The notes: generated by a model from the sequence alone, not told the origin. Positions 43,205 to 52,288 are shown, counted from the stretch's first letter. The stretch: 64,000 bases of DNA from Rubrivivax sp. (GCA_019635315.1 JAHBZT010000004.1:310001-374000); one strand, 5' to 3'. Program-made: numbers and translations.

Positions 43205-43782
43205 GGTTCGTCCTTCACGCTCAGTTCACAGCCGGCCACCATCAAGGTCACGCGGCCGCAGAGTCCGGCCACGGCCTGGTGCAGCAGACCCAGCGTGTCG
43301 ATGAAGTCGCGCGCCTCGCGCGACATCGGCAGCACCCCCAGGCCGATCTCGTTGGACACCAGCACGATGGGAGAGGCGCTCTCGCGCAGGGCCGACAGCA
43401 AGGCCTCCCGCTCCTGGTGCCAGCGCGTGGCTGACGCGACCCGTCCAGGCGGCGGCATCAGGATCTGGGTCAGCCAAAGCGTCAAGCAGTCGACCACGAT
43501 GAGGAGTTGCGGGTCGGACAGACCCTGCAGGGTGCCGCCGAGGGCATCTGCCGCTTCGACGGTCTGCAGTTGCGGGACGCGGGCCGCACGGTCTGCGCGA
43601 TGCCTCGCGATGCGCCGGTCCATCTCCACGTCGCTGGTGACCTTGCCGCGCAGCGCCGTGGCCACCAGCGCCGCGCGCCGGTTGCCGCCTTCGCCCAGCC
43701 ATCTGGCGGCACGGCTTTCCGCGGTGCGCGACTTGCCGCTCTTGGCGCCGCCCAGGATCAGTTCGTGTCGTGCCTGCGTCAT
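43201..43782 (-). CDS. cobU: Adenosylcobinamide kinase/adenosylcobinamide-phosphate guanylyltransferase
   Basis: A 193-residue bifunctional enzyme with P-loop GGAKSGKSRTAE, the VDCLTLWLTQIL Walker-B-like segment and VSNEIGLGVLPM. It phosphorylates adenosylcobinamide and adds GMP, the activation needed for both de novo synthesis and cobinamide salvage. ATGA overlap with cbiA fixes the start. Confidence 0.93.
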   Translation of the reverse strand: MTQARHELILGGAKSGKSRTAESRAARWLGEGGNRRAALVATALRGKVTSDVEMDRRIARHRADRAARVPQLQTVEAADALGGTLQGLSDPQLLIVVDCLTLWLTQILMPPPGRVASATRWHQEREALLSALRESASPIVLVSNEIGLGVLPMSREARDFIDTLGLLHQAVAGLCGRVTLMVAGCELSVKDEP

Positions 43783-45119
43783 GGCCGGAACGGCGAGGGC
43801 GTGTCGAACAGACGGGCGGCCGCGGCAGGTGACGAGGCGAACCACGGGTGGAACCAGCTCGCGCGCAGGCTGCCAAGCTCGTAGACCGCCTCGCCGTCGC
43901 CGGCGGCTGCGGACCGGCGCTGCGGCGTGGTGAAAGAGGCAGGCTCGAGTGTCGTCTCGAAGCGGGACCAGTGGAAGCTGTGCCCGCGGAGTGGCATCGC
44001 TTCTCCCGCGAGCGGCATCTCATGCGGACCCAAGGCCGCGAGGCGCCGCCCCAGCACGGCGGTGCCCGGCAGCAGGCCCCAGAGGGCATGTGGTCGGCCC
44101 GCGGAGTCGACCAGGTGCTCGGCCAGCACCATCAGGCCACCGCACTCGGCCCACAGCGGCTTGCTCGACTGCACATGCGCCGCAATCTGCGCGCGCAACC
44201 CGGAGAGTTCGGCCAGCCGCGCCGCGTGCAACTCGGGATAGCCGCCGGGCAGCCACAGCGCGTCGCAGGGCGGCAAGGGGTCGCCGGCCAGCGGGGAGAA
44301 GAACACCGGCTGCGCACCGAGTGCGCGCAGGACCTCGAGGTTGGCCGCGTAGATGAATGCGAAGGCTGCGTCGCGCGCCACGGCGATGCGCCGCCCGGCC
44401 AGGGGCCGCGGGCGAGGCGCCGGTCGCGGGGCCTGCGGTGGTTGCCACCGAGGCCATGCGGCGAGGTCGCGCCCCAGGGGCTGGTCGGCAACGGCATCCG
44501 CGGCGGCATCGAGCCTTGCCAGCGTGCCCGCTGCTTCGGCGGGCATCGTCAGCCCCAGGTGGCGTTCGGGCAGAGCGACGGAGTCGCTGCGCGACAGTTG
44601 GCCCAGCCACGGGCCGCCGTCGTCGGGCCGCGACGGGTCCAGCGCTTCGCGCAACATGTCGGCGTGCCGGGGGCTGCCCACCCGGTTGGCGAAGACCCCC
44701 GCCCACGGCAGTGCGGGCCGCCAGTGGCGCAGGCCATGCGCCACGGCGGCGAAGGTGCCGGCCATCGCACCGGCGTCGATCACCGCCGCCACCGGGATGC
44801 CGAAGCGTTGCGCCAGATCTGCGACGCTGGGCTCGCCATCGAAGAGACCCATGACGCCTTCGACGATGATGAGGTCGGCCTCGCTGGCGGCAGCGGCCAA
44901 GCGCTGCGCGCAGTCGTCGGCGCCGTTGATCCACAGGTCCAGGGCGTCGACCGGGCTGCCGCTTGCCGCTTCCAACCACATCGGATCGAGGAAGTCGGGA
45001 CCGCACTTAAAGCAGCGCACGCGCCGGCCCCGCCGCGCGTGCAGTCGCGCCAGTGCCGCCGCCACCGTGGTCTTGCCCTGGCCGGAGGCCGGGGCGGCGA
45101 TCAGCAGGGCGGCGGCCAT
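43779..45119 (-). CDS. cbiA: Cobyrinic acid a,c-diamide synthase
   Basis: A 446-residue glutamine amidotransferase (CbiA/CobB). The ATP domain starts LLIAAPASGQGKTTVAAAL, the metal/substrate region is FKCGPDFLDPMWLE, and the glutaminase domain has the nucleophile in LWAECGGLMVLAE. It amidates positions a and c of cobyrinic acid. No genes for corrin-ring construction (cobI to cobH) are in the window, so the locus covers the late half of synthesis and salvage. Confidence 0.93.
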   Translation of the reverse strand: MAAALLIAAPASGQGKTTVAAALARLHARRGRRVRCFKCGPDFLDPMWLEAASGSPVDALDLWINGADDCAQRLAAAASEADLIIVEGVMGLFDGEPSVADLAQRFGIPVAAVIDAGAMAGTFAAVAHGLRHWRPALPWAGVFANRVGSPRHADMLREALDPSRPDDGGPWLGQLSRSDSVALPERHLGLTMPAEAAGTLARLDAAADAVADQPLGRDLAAWPRWQPPQAPRPAPRPRPLAGRRIAVARDAAFAFIYAANLEVLRALGAQPVFFSPLAGDPLPPCDALWLPGGYPELHAARLAELSGLRAQIAAHVQSSKPLWAECGGLMVLAEHLVDSAGRPHALWGLLPGTAVLGRRLAALGPHEMPLAGEAMPLRGHSFHWSRFETTLEPASFTTPQRRSAAAGDGEAVYELGSLRASWFHPWFASSPAAAARLFDTPSPFRP

Positions 45120-45145
45120 GGCAACAGCTCACAAGGTGGTCAGCC

Positions 45146-45163
45146 GGGGGGGGGGGCGGGGGG
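45146..45163. repeat. G11-C-G6 homopolymer tract between btuB and cbiA
   Basis: The 51-base gap between the btuB stop and cbiA start contains 11 G, a C and 6 G. On the transcribed strand this is C6-G-C11. Such tracts are prone to slippage and to sequencing error. Confidence 0.9.
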
Positions 45164-45170
45164 CGACGGA

Positions 45171-47015
45171 TCAGAGCGACCAACGCAGCGAGACCTGGCC
45201 GTTGCGGCTGGCGGTCGCGTAGTTGCGAGCCAGTTCGTAGGACTTGTCGCCGAGGTTGTCGATGCGCCCGTCCAGCGACAGCCCCTTCATCAGTTGCTTG
45301 CTGACGTAGAAGTTCAAGAGGCCGTAGCCGCCGAGCACCTGAGTGTTGGCGGTGTTTTCGTAGCGCAGCCCCGCAGCCTGCACTTCCGCGCCCACCGTCC
45401 AGCCTGCCAGCACTGCTTCTGCGCCGAAGCTCGCCAGCCGCTTGGCGCGGCGTTGCAGCACTTTGTCGGTGTCGAGGTTGCGCGGGTCATGCCAGTCCAG
45501 CGAACCGCGCAACACGACACCACCCAGTGCGGTGCGGCCCGTGAGCGTCACGCCTTCTAGCTGCGCGCGCCCGACGTTCTCGTAGCAGCCAAAGGTGCTC
45601 ACGCAAGCGCCCGGCGGCCCGAATGCAATCAGGTTGGTGACCTTGTTGCGCCACGCCGTTAGGCTCGCTTCGCTGCCCGCGGCAGCCCAACGCAAACCCA
45701 GTTCGACATTGCGACCGGACTCGGGCACCAGGCTGGACACGCCGTACTCGCTGAAGCGCTGGTACAGCGTCGGCGCGCGGAAGGAGGTGGCGGCCGCGGC
45801 CGTCACGCGCCAGTCGGGCAGAAACTTCCAGCCCCAGGCGAGGCTGCCGGTGCTCTTGCCGCCGAACTCGCTGTCGTCGTCGCGGCGCACATGGGCCTGC
45901 AGGCCGTGGTCGCCGCAGTCGCCGCGCCAGCCCAGGCCGATCGCGTCCTGGTGGCGCTTGCCGCCGAAGGCCGCACCGAAGGCGGTGGCCGGGTTGAAGA
46001 GCTTATCCTCGCGACGCTCCAGCGTGCCGGTGAATACGTTGCCGCCGACCTTCTGCTCGTGCAGCAAGGTGTAGTCGTTCAGCGTGGTCTCAGTGCGATA
46101 GAAACTCGGCTTGGTCTCGTAGGTGCTGCGGGTCTGACCGACTTGCAGGCGGGTCGTCGCATCGGCGTTCCAGCGGCCTTGCCAGGCTGCATTGCCTGTG
46201 CGCAGCGTGTGGTTGTTCTGGTCGTCGGTGGTGGCCGAGCCGTCGTACCCCGACTCCAGGTTACTGGCCAGCAGCGAGGCATCGACACGGTGTTCGTTGT
46301 TGATCTGATAGCCGACGCGCCCCTGTACCGAACTTCGCTCCCAGCCGTCCTTGTCGGGGTTGTGCCCGAAGGCGCCGGGCTTCGTCGCGTCGAAGCCGTC
46401 GCTGCGGCCGCGGGCCGTCGACAGCGAGTAGTTCAGTGCATCGGCCGAGCCGCTGATGCCGGCCTGGCCTTGCACCATGTTGTACGAGCCGGCGGTCAGC
46501 GAGGCCGTCGGGCGGGCCGGCCCCTGGCCGCGCTTGGTGAAGAGCTGTACCACCCCCGCTACAGCGTCCGAGCCATAGATGGCCGCGGCCGGTCCGCGCA
46601 GGATCTCGATGCGTTCGATCTGGTCCAGCGGGATCTGCTCCCACACAGCGCCGCCGGTGGATTGCGAGTCCACGCGGACGCCGTCGCTGTAGACGGCCGT
46701 GTGGCGCGTTTCGCTGCCGCGGATGAACACGCTCGTCGAGGCGCCGGGGCCGCCGTTGCGCGTGATCTCGATGCCGGGCTGCCGCGCCAGCAGATCAGCC
46801 AAGCCGGTAACGCCTGCGCGCTCGATCTCGTCGCGGTCGATGACGGTGAGATCGGCCAGCACAGTGGACAGCGGCTGCGGCGTCCGGTTGGCGGCGATGA
46901 CCACCTTTTGGAGCGTCGTCGGCGGTGCCGACTGAGCCATGGCAACGGGGGAAAGGGCAAAGGAAACGAGACCGGCAGCGACACGCTGCGCGCAGCCGAA
47001 GGACGAGGAAGTCAT
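45171..47015 (-). CDS. btuB: TonB-dependent cobalamin receptor
   Basis: A 614-residue outer-membrane receptor. It has a signal peptide ending near SPVAMAQSA, a plug domain (VVIAANRTPQPL, LLARQPGIEI, VFIRGSETRHT, IEILRGPAAAIYGSDA) and a C-terminal beta-barrel. It is the first gene after a cobalamin riboswitch and lies upstream of the importer and cob genes, so cobalamin or cobinamide is the expected ligand. The start ATG 47015 yields the signal peptide. Confidence 0.92.
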   Translation of the reverse strand: MTSSSFGCAQRVAAGLVSFALSPVAMAQSAPPTTLQKVVIAANRTPQPLSTVLADLTVIDRDEIERAGVTGLADLLARQPGIEITRNGGPGASTSVFIRGSETRHTAVYSDGVRVDSQSTGGAVWEQIPLDQIERIEILRGPAAAIYGSDAVAGVVQLFTKRGQGPARPTASLTAGSYNMVQGQAGISGSADALNYSLSTARGRSDGFDATKPGAFGHNPDKDGWERSSVQGRVGYQINNEHRVDASLLASNLESGYDGSATTDDQNNHTLRTGNAAWQGRWNADATTRLQVGQTRSTYETKPSFYRTETTLNDYTLLHEQKVGGNVFTGTLERREDKLFNPATAFGAAFGGKRHQDAIGLGWRGDCGDHGLQAHVRRDDDSEFGGKSTGSLAWGWKFLPDWRVTAAAATSFRAPTLYQRFSEYGVSSLVPESGRNVELGLRWAAAGSEASLTAWRNKVTNLIAFGPPGACVSTFGCYENVGRAQLEGVTLTGRTALGGVVLRGSLDWHDPRNLDTDKVLQRRAKRLASFGAEAVLAGWTVGAEVQAAGLRYENTANTQVLGGYGLLNFYVSKQLMKGLSLDGRIDNLGDKSYELARNYATASRNGQVSLRWSL

Positions 47016-47119
47016 GACGGAGACACGGACCAATCGCGCTCGGCCGCTTCCCCGCAGCCATGCGCCTTACGGCGAACCGCCTGAGCCGTTCGCCACCTCG
47101 TTGGCCGGTATCCGGGCTG

Positions 47120-47330
47120 GCGGAGACTACCCGTGACGCCTTCCCAGTCGTCATCGCCCGATCCTTTGACCGGCGACGCATCCCAGTGGCCTGTTGTCAC
47201 GAGCCGGCAGGCCAATCTGGCCTTGCCGTCCGCTTACCGTTGCGGGGGCAGCTCAGGTTAGGTGTCGGTCTGTTCGACCTCGACCTCCCTGATTCCCGTT
47301 GAACTGTCTTGGCAGAGCGCCTCGACGAGC
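47120..47330 (-). promoter_or_regulatory. Cobalamin riboswitch upstream of btuB
   Basis: Read on the minus strand, the leader contains CAACGGGAATCAGGG, then GCTGCCCCCGCAACGGTAAG (typical core sequence), the B12 box GCCACTGGG (minus strand of 47182-47190) and CTGGGAAGGCG. The order and spacing match the conserved cobalamin riboswitch core. It ends about 100 bases before the btuB start and probably represses the whole leftward btuB-cob operon when cobalamin is plentiful. Confidence 0.88.
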
Positions 47331-47334
47331 ACCA

Positions 47335-47690
47335 ACGAGGAGGATGATACTGCGCAGCCTTAACTCTGAAAAGCCCCACCGATGCTCATCGACAATGAAT
47401 GCCGGCTTGTCCGTTCGGCGGGCAGCAGAGCGAGTGAGGAGCGCGTCGACGGAGTCGGTATGGCGGCGTTCAGCAGGGTGCGCTCGGCGTTCCATTCGAC
47501 GGCCTTCGGCAGCGAGTCCGACGCCAAGCAGCGTGCATGGAGATGGTCCATCAGCTGATCGCGCGCCGGCCTGTCGACCGATGCCATCTCCGGCGAGGTG
47601 CTCACGAACGGGATGACATGCTCGCCCCGCAAGCAACGTCCTTCCTCGGCGACCTTGTCGGCGAGGGCCAGTTCGAATCACGCCATGCAG
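47335..47690 (-). pseudogene. Scrambled remnants of AMP-binding acyl-CoA ligase genes
   Basis: One frame has a C-terminal ligase stretch (RGEHVIPFVSTSPEM, DQLMDHLHARCLASD, LPKAVEWN). Directly after it, in another frame, comes what looks like a ligase N terminus (VDALLTRSAARRTDKPAFIV, then WGFSELR). So the end of one ligase joins the beginning of another with the middle gone. No start or complete domain remains. The remaining bases to 47863 show nothing recognisable. Confidence 0.6.
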
Positions 47691-47863
47691 TCCCATGCGA
47701 TCCCGCAGGACCGCGACGCCCAGGGCGGCAGCGCGTGCGGTGCGTCGCTACTGGGATCACTCCTTCGCGCACGCGTCGGCTGTCGACTGTGGGCTGCGCG
47801 CCGAGGCCGCGGAGGTCGAGACGCCCTTTGCGCGGCGAGTCCGACGCACTGCGCATGCCTGCG

Positions 47864-48172
47864 TCAGCGAACGGGCGGACGCTCGAGGAGGTCTTCCACG
47901 TCGTCGTGCGGCCGTGGAATGACGTGCGCTGAGCGCACCTTGCCGACCCCCTTGGCCGCCGCTTCGCCCGCATCGACAGCGGCCTTGACGGCACCGACCT
48001 CCCCGCGCACGATGACCGTGATGATGCCGCCTCCCGGTTGTTGCATCGTCAGCAGCCGCACGTTCGCTGACTTGACCATCGCGTCGGCGGCCAGCGTCGC
48101 CGCCGTCTTCCCCTGCGTCTCGACAAAGCCGAGGGCGCTACCTCTCAGTTGACCAAGTTCACTCATGTTCAT
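47864..48172 (-). CDS. BMC-H shell protein (PduA/CcmK-type hexamer)
   Basis: A 102-residue single BMC-domain protein that would form hexameric shell tiles. Family features are [20 protein letters not shown], the pore-loop region [19 protein letters not shown] and the end [15 protein letters not shown]. The GGG pore segment differs from the GSG of PduA. GAGGAG precedes ATG 48172, which overlaps the PPDK-like 2 stop as ATGA, so shell protein and enzyme are translated together. Confidence 0.95.
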   Translation of the reverse strand: MNMSELGQLRGSALGFVETQGKTAATLAADAMVKSANVRLLTMQQPGGGIITVIVRGEVGAVKAAVDAGEAAAKGVGKVRSAHVIPRPHDDVEDLLERPPVR

Positions 48173-50697
48173 GACTCCTCGACCGCCAGTTGCCCGAGCG
48201 CCAGGCGTGCCGAGGGCAACGCCGCGGTGGGCAGCGAAAACAAGCGAAAACCGCTGCGGTACAGATCTTCGATCAAGCCGAGCGCCGCGCCGTCGCCGCA
48301 TTCAACGCCGATGCGCACCTCCGGCCGGTGCGCTGCCGCCGCCGCGACGCCCGCGAACAACTCGGCGAGCTTGCTGCCCAGGCTCGTCCGCGGGTTGTGT
48401 GCCAAGTACCCGTCGGCGACATAGGTTTCGAAGACGTCGTCGGCGAAGGACAGCGCGCTCGGATAGCCGTAGTACGTCCTGATGATCTCGCGCAGGTCGA
48501 CCCAGACTGCGCAGGCGCCTTCAGCGATGCCGTGCGCCTCCGCAATGCCGGCGGGGCTCTGCAGGACTACGCCGACCTGGTTCAGTCCGAGGCCTGCTGC
48601 GGCGCGCCGGAAGGCCTGCAGTTCGGAGGCGGCCGTGATGCCGGGCACCAGCGGCGTGGTCTGCGCATGACCGGTCTCGCGCGCGGCATCCGCAATGCCG
48701 CGAAGCAGCGCCACGTACAGGCCCTTGAGACCCAGCGGCAGAAACAGCCGCGGTGCAAGCGATGCCCAACTGCCGATCATGCGCTGCGCGCGGGGCGAAC
48801 CCAGGTTGGGCAGCCGCAGGTCGATCGGCGTGCCGGCCGACTCGAGCATCAGCCGCTGGCAAGCTTGGTAGGCAAGACAGGCGAGCCGATCCTGCGTCGA
48901 CTTCCGGTCGGGTTGCTGCCCGAGGTCGTTGACCGCATCGATAAAGTCGCCCAGCGTCTCGTCGCTGATCATCAGCTCCGTCAGCGCCACGACGCCGAAG
49001 CCCCGAGGCGACTGTCGCAGTGCGGTCTGCGCATCCGCGGCGCCGACACTGCCTGCCCAGAACGACGCTTGGGTGCGATCGTCTGCCCAGACGAGCAAGC
49101 GGTCGATCTGTTCGGCCGCCTGCGAAGCCGGCTCCAGTGGAAGCAGGCCGCTGTACACCTTGCCCGTGGCGCCGTCCACGGAAAGCGGAGCACCTTCCTC
49201 CAGGCGCTCATCGCCGACGGTGAAGCTGCGCGCCGCGAGGTCGACCTCCATGGCCTCACAGCCGACCACACACGGAACGTCGAGCGCACGGGAAACCACC
49301 GCGGCGTGACTGAGCGCGCCGCCCTTGGCCGTGACGATGGCCCGCGAGGCCAACATCCCGCGGATGTCTTGCGGACTGGTTGTGGGGCGCACCAGGATTA
49401 CTCGCTCGCCCGAGGCCGCCACTGTTGCCGCACGGTCCGCATCTAGCACGGCAATGCCGTAGGCGTGTCCGGGACTGGCCCCGATCCCTTCAAGCAGCGG
49501 ACGGGTTCGTACCAGCACATCGGGTTCGAAAGCGGGTCGCAGCAGCTTCTTGAGCTGCTCGACGCTGACCCGCTTCAACGCCGCGGCACGGCCCAGCATG
49601 CCTTCGTCGACCAGCTCGGTGGCAATCCGGACGGCCGCTGCCGCTGTCCGCTTGGCAGGGCGGACCTGCAGGAAATAGAGGCGGTCGCCTTCGACGGTGA
49701 ACTCGATGTCCACCGCGTCGCGGTACATCTCCTCGAGGCGATGCCCATGGTCGGCCAATTCGCGGTGATGGGCCTCGGACAGCCCGCCGGGTGCCCCGAG
49801 CGGCGACGGCGTGGCAGAGCCGGACACCAGGTCCTCGCCCTGGCGGCCGGCGAGAAACTCGCCGTACAACTCGCGCGCACCGGTGTTCGGGTTGCGGGTG
49901 AAGGCGACTCCGGAGCCCGAGCGGCTGTCCAGGTTGCCGAAGACCATCGCTTGCACGGTCACTGCGGTCCCCAGTTCGTCGGAGATCTTGTGGTGCGCGC
50001 GATAGGCGCGCGCGCGCCGGCTGTCCCAGGACTCGAACACCGCGGCGATTGCCCGACGTAGTTGCCAGGCCGGATCGGCGCTGACGCCGTTGACGCCTTG
50101 CGCAACGATCGCACCGAGAACGGCGGTCTCCAGCCGGAGGAAGTTCTCCTCGGAGGGCTCACGGCGCGTCTGCTCCAACAGCGACGCGACCGCTTGCTCG
50201 ATCACCTCGGCCTCCAAGTCCAGCACGATCTCGGCGAACATGCGCCAGAAGCGCACCCAGGTGTCGACGGCAAAGGCGGCGTTGCCGGTCTCCTGCGCCA
50301 GGCGCTGCGCGCCACGACAGGTGATGCCTAGGTTCAGGACCGTGTCCATCATGCCGGGCATGCTGACCTGCGACCCCGACCGCACGGATACGAGCAGCGG
50401 CAACGCGCTGAGACCGCCGAACGAGCGGCTGGTGTGACCTTCGAGCACGCGCATCGCACGATCGACCTGGGGCATCAGGTTCTCCGGCAGATCGCCGGAA
50501 TCGCGGAATGCGCGGTAGGCGTCCGTGCCGATGACGAAAGCCGGCGGAACGGGAATACCAGCCTCGGCCATGCGTGCCAGCCCCGCGGCCTTGCCACCGA
50601 ACTTCGCCGTGTCCATGCCGTCGATCTCCTGGATCAGGTGGACAAGGCTGGGAGAGTCGACGGTCGGAACCGATGCGGCGGAGCACTGCGTTTTCAT
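48169..50697 (-). CDS. Pyruvate-phosphate-dikinase-like protein 2, in the microcompartment locus
   Basis: An 842-residue dikinase homologue, paralogous to the protein at 5057-7588. ATP-grasp motifs ([41 protein letters not shown]) and the phosphohistidine motif [19 protein letters not shown] (His464) are intact. In the C-terminal domain the FGTNDL motif is replaced by WVDLREI as in the paralogue, but a Cys remains at the catalytic-loop position (VECGDGA). Substrate is therefore probably not ordinary pyruvate/PEP. ATG 50697 follows an AGGAG site and overlaps the 104-residue gene by ATGA. It could be cargo or act just outside the shell. Confidence 0.82.
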   Translation of the reverse strand: MKTQCSAASVPTVDSPSLVHLIQEIDGMDTAKFGGKAAGLARMAEAGIPVPPAFVIGTDAYRAFRDSGDLPENLMPQVDRAMRVLEGHTSRSFGGLSALPLLVSVRSGSQVSMPGMMDTVLNLGITCRGAQRLAQETGNAAFAVDTWVRFWRMFAEIVLDLEAEVIEQAVASLLEQTRREPSEENFLRLETAVLGAIVAQGVNGVSADPAWQLRRAIAAVFESWDSRRARAYRAHHKISDELGTAVTVQAMVFGNLDSRSGSGVAFTRNPNTGARELYGEFLAGRQGEDLVSGSATPSPLGAPGGLSEAHHRELADHGHRLEEMYRDAVDIEFTVEGDRLYFLQVRPAKRTAAAAVRIATELVDEGMLGRAAALKRVSVEQLKKLLRPAFEPDVLVRTRPLLEGIGASPGHAYGIAVLDADRAATVAASGERVILVRPTTSPQDIRGMLASRAIVTAKGGALSHAAVVSRALDVPCVVGCEAMEVDLAARSFTVGDERLEEGAPLSVDGATGKVYSGLLPLEPASQAAEQIDRLLVWADDRTQASFWAGSVGAADAQTALRQSPRGFGVVALTELMISDETLGDFIDAVNDLGQQPDRKSTQDRLACLAYQACQRLMLESAGTPIDLRLPNLGSPRAQRMIGSWASLAPRLFLPLGLKGLYVALLRGIADAARETGHAQTTPLVPGITAASELQAFRRAAAGLGLNQVGVVLQSPAGIAEAHGIAEGACAVWVDLREIIRTYYGYPSALSFADDVFETYVADGYLAHNPRTSLGSKLAELFAGVAAAAAHRPEVRIGVECGDGAALGLIEDLYRSGFRLFSLPTAALPSARLALGQLAVEES

Positions 50698-51008
50698 GAC
50701 GTGCACTCCTGGCGCGGGATCATCCCGGGGACACCCTCGGTAGCGCGCACCACGAGCTCGTCGCAGGTGTTCCAGGCGAGATAGTTGTTGAGGTCGTTCA
50801 GCTCGGTGAGCGTGAACTGGTCGAGCAGCACAGCCACCTTGCTGACCTTCGCATGGGCCTTGCTCTTCGCGCGCGCCTTCATCACGTGGTCGCCGAGGAT
50901 GCCGTCCGGAACGGCCGGAAAGCCGTTGAAGTTGCCGATGTAGGTCAGCTCCTGGAAGCGCAGCTTGTCGTCGCCGGGCTGGTGGCGTTTCTGTTTCTGA
51001 TAGTCCAT
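50694..51008 (-). CDS. Small uncharacterised protein preceding PPDK-like 2
   Basis: A 104-residue soluble protein, basic in the N-terminal half (MDYQKQKRHQPGDDK, KARAKSKAHAKVSK) and ending [15 protein letters not shown] 51008 follows GGAG with 8-base spacing, and the stop overlaps the dikinase start as ATGA. I do not recognise it and see no clear counterpart in locus A. Coupling suggests a subunit or chaperone for PPDK-like 2, or a small cargo adaptor. Confidence 0.65.
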   Translation of the reverse strand: MDYQKQKRHQPGDDKLRFQELTYIGNFNGFPAVPDGILGDHVMKARAKSKAHAKVSKVAVLLDQFTLTELNDLNNYLAWNTCDELVVRATEGVPGMIPRQECTS

Positions 51009-51033
51009 GTGTCGTCTCCGATCGTTGTCGTTG

Positions 51034-51239
51034 TCAGTCCACCAGCACAACCTGCCCCAGCTCGGCTGCCCTCGCAGCTGAGCTGCACGCGCTTGCCGTC
51101 CAGCGCCTGAGGTGCGACTCGGGGGCTCCCGACAGCGTGATTGCGCCGCTACACCCATGCTCAGCGCCGGAGCGAGGAAGATTGTCCGGCTTCTTCGAGG
51201 TCTCGAGGCTGTTGAAGCCTTCCGCAATGACTTCACGGT
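51034..51239 (-). pseudogene. Remnant of a stand-alone phosphohistidine-domain gene
   Basis: In the 305-base gap between the HAD and 104-residue genes, one frame reads GAITLSGAPESHL, close to GIITYAGTPESHL of the intact gene at 27970-28419, including the phospho-acceptor His. A shifted frame then gives LDGKRVQLSCEG, like DGTPLLMECDG. The domain core between them is deleted. It shows locus B once carried the same small phosphohistidine protein. Confidence 0.65.
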
Positions 51240-51313
51240 GTCTCCCTGGTCTTGGGTAGGGAGGGTGTTCGCTGGCTGAGCCCTCGACGTCTAGGCGATC
51301 TGTTGTGTGCCGC

Positions 51314-52288
51314 TCAGTGGCCTCCTTCTCTTAGGATTCGTTGCAGCGAGGACATCAGCTCGGTGGGTGTGGTCGAGCCGGACACAGCCGAGGCCGTGCC
51401 GGCGCCGAATGCCGCAGGGGCCGTCGCGACAGCGTTCTGCACGCGGGTGTGAAGCTGGCGTTCGCGGCGACGGCGCGCCACCTCTCCCACCGGGTCGCCC
51501 GTGGGTGGCGTGGCCGCAGCGCGGACTGCCGGCGCCGGTGTTGGAGGCAATGCGCAGCTGTCTGCCGACCCGCTCGAGCAGGCGCAACTCGTCGCAGGCG
51601 CATCGGCGTCGCGCAGCCAGGCGACCAGTTCCTGCGGCCACAGCGCCACGCGCTCGGCGCCGGCATCGAGCAATTGGCGTTCGCTGTGCATGCCCCAGGT
51701 TACGCCGATCGCGCGGATGCCGGCTTCGCGGGCCTCCCGGACGTCTCCGACGGTGTCGGTGACCAACACGACATCCTGCGCCTGCAGCGACGCCTGGCTG
51801 CCTTCGCCATCGTTATAGGCTGGCGAGCAGGTGCGTTGCACCGCGTAGCGATGGTCGCCGAGGAAACGGCGGATCGAAACCGACTTGCGCGGCTCCACGT
51901 CACCTGAGAAGACGTGCGAGAAGCAGTTGGCCAGATCGGCACCGACCAGAATGCGACGGATCGCCTCGATGCCGTTCGTCGAGATGACGGCCAGCGTGCT
52001 GTGAGGCGCCAGCGCGCGCACCACGTCGACCATGCCCGGGATCAGTGCCGGGTGGTAGCGCGTGCGCAGCAGCTCCATGAAGTGTGCCTTGACAGCCGCG
52101 GCGCGCTGCGGATCGGGGCAGAGCTTGGCCAGGGACTCGAAGAAGTTGCCTTCGAAGGCCCGGAAGAAGGCCTCGCGCGAGTCGATCCCGAGTGCGAACG
52201 CGAGATTCGTCTCAGAGAACAACTGCCATGACGCGGCTCGCGTGTCGACGAGCGTGCCATCGAGGTCGAACAGGATCGCGCGGGTCAC
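51314..52288 (-). CDS. HAD-superfamily phosphatase with a cargo-like C-terminal extension
   Basis: A 324-residue protein. Residues 1-226 form a phosphoglycolate-phosphatase-type HAD domain: nucleophile FDLDGTLVDT (residues 7-16), STNG, the lysine region around GDVEPRKSVSIRR, and acidic motif VTDTVGDVREARE. Residues 227-324 are an extra tail. It is Ala/Pro/Thr-rich (ALPPTPAPAVRAAATPP), then has a basic helix (EVARRRRERQLHTRVQNA), a spacer, and a final amphipathic helix (TPTELMSSLQRILREGG). A flexible linker plus terminal short helix is the pattern of BMC encapsulation peptides. A broken copy is at 30405-30748. Confidence 0.85.
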   Translation of the reverse strand: MTRAILFDLDGTLVDTRAASWQLFSETNLAFALGIDSREAFFRAFEGNFFESLAKLCPDPQRAAAVKAHFMELLRTRYHPALIPGMVDVVRALAPHSTLAVISTNGIEAIRRILVGADLANCFSHVFSGDVEPRKSVSIRRFLGDHRYAVQRTCSPAYNDGEGSQASLQAQDVVLVTDTVGDVREAREAGIRAIGVTWGMHSERQLLDAGAERVALWPQELVAWLRDADAPATSCACSSGSADSCALPPTPAPAVRAAATPPTGDPVGEVARRRRERQLHTRVQNAVATAPAAFGAGTASAVSGSTTPTELMSSLQRILREGGH

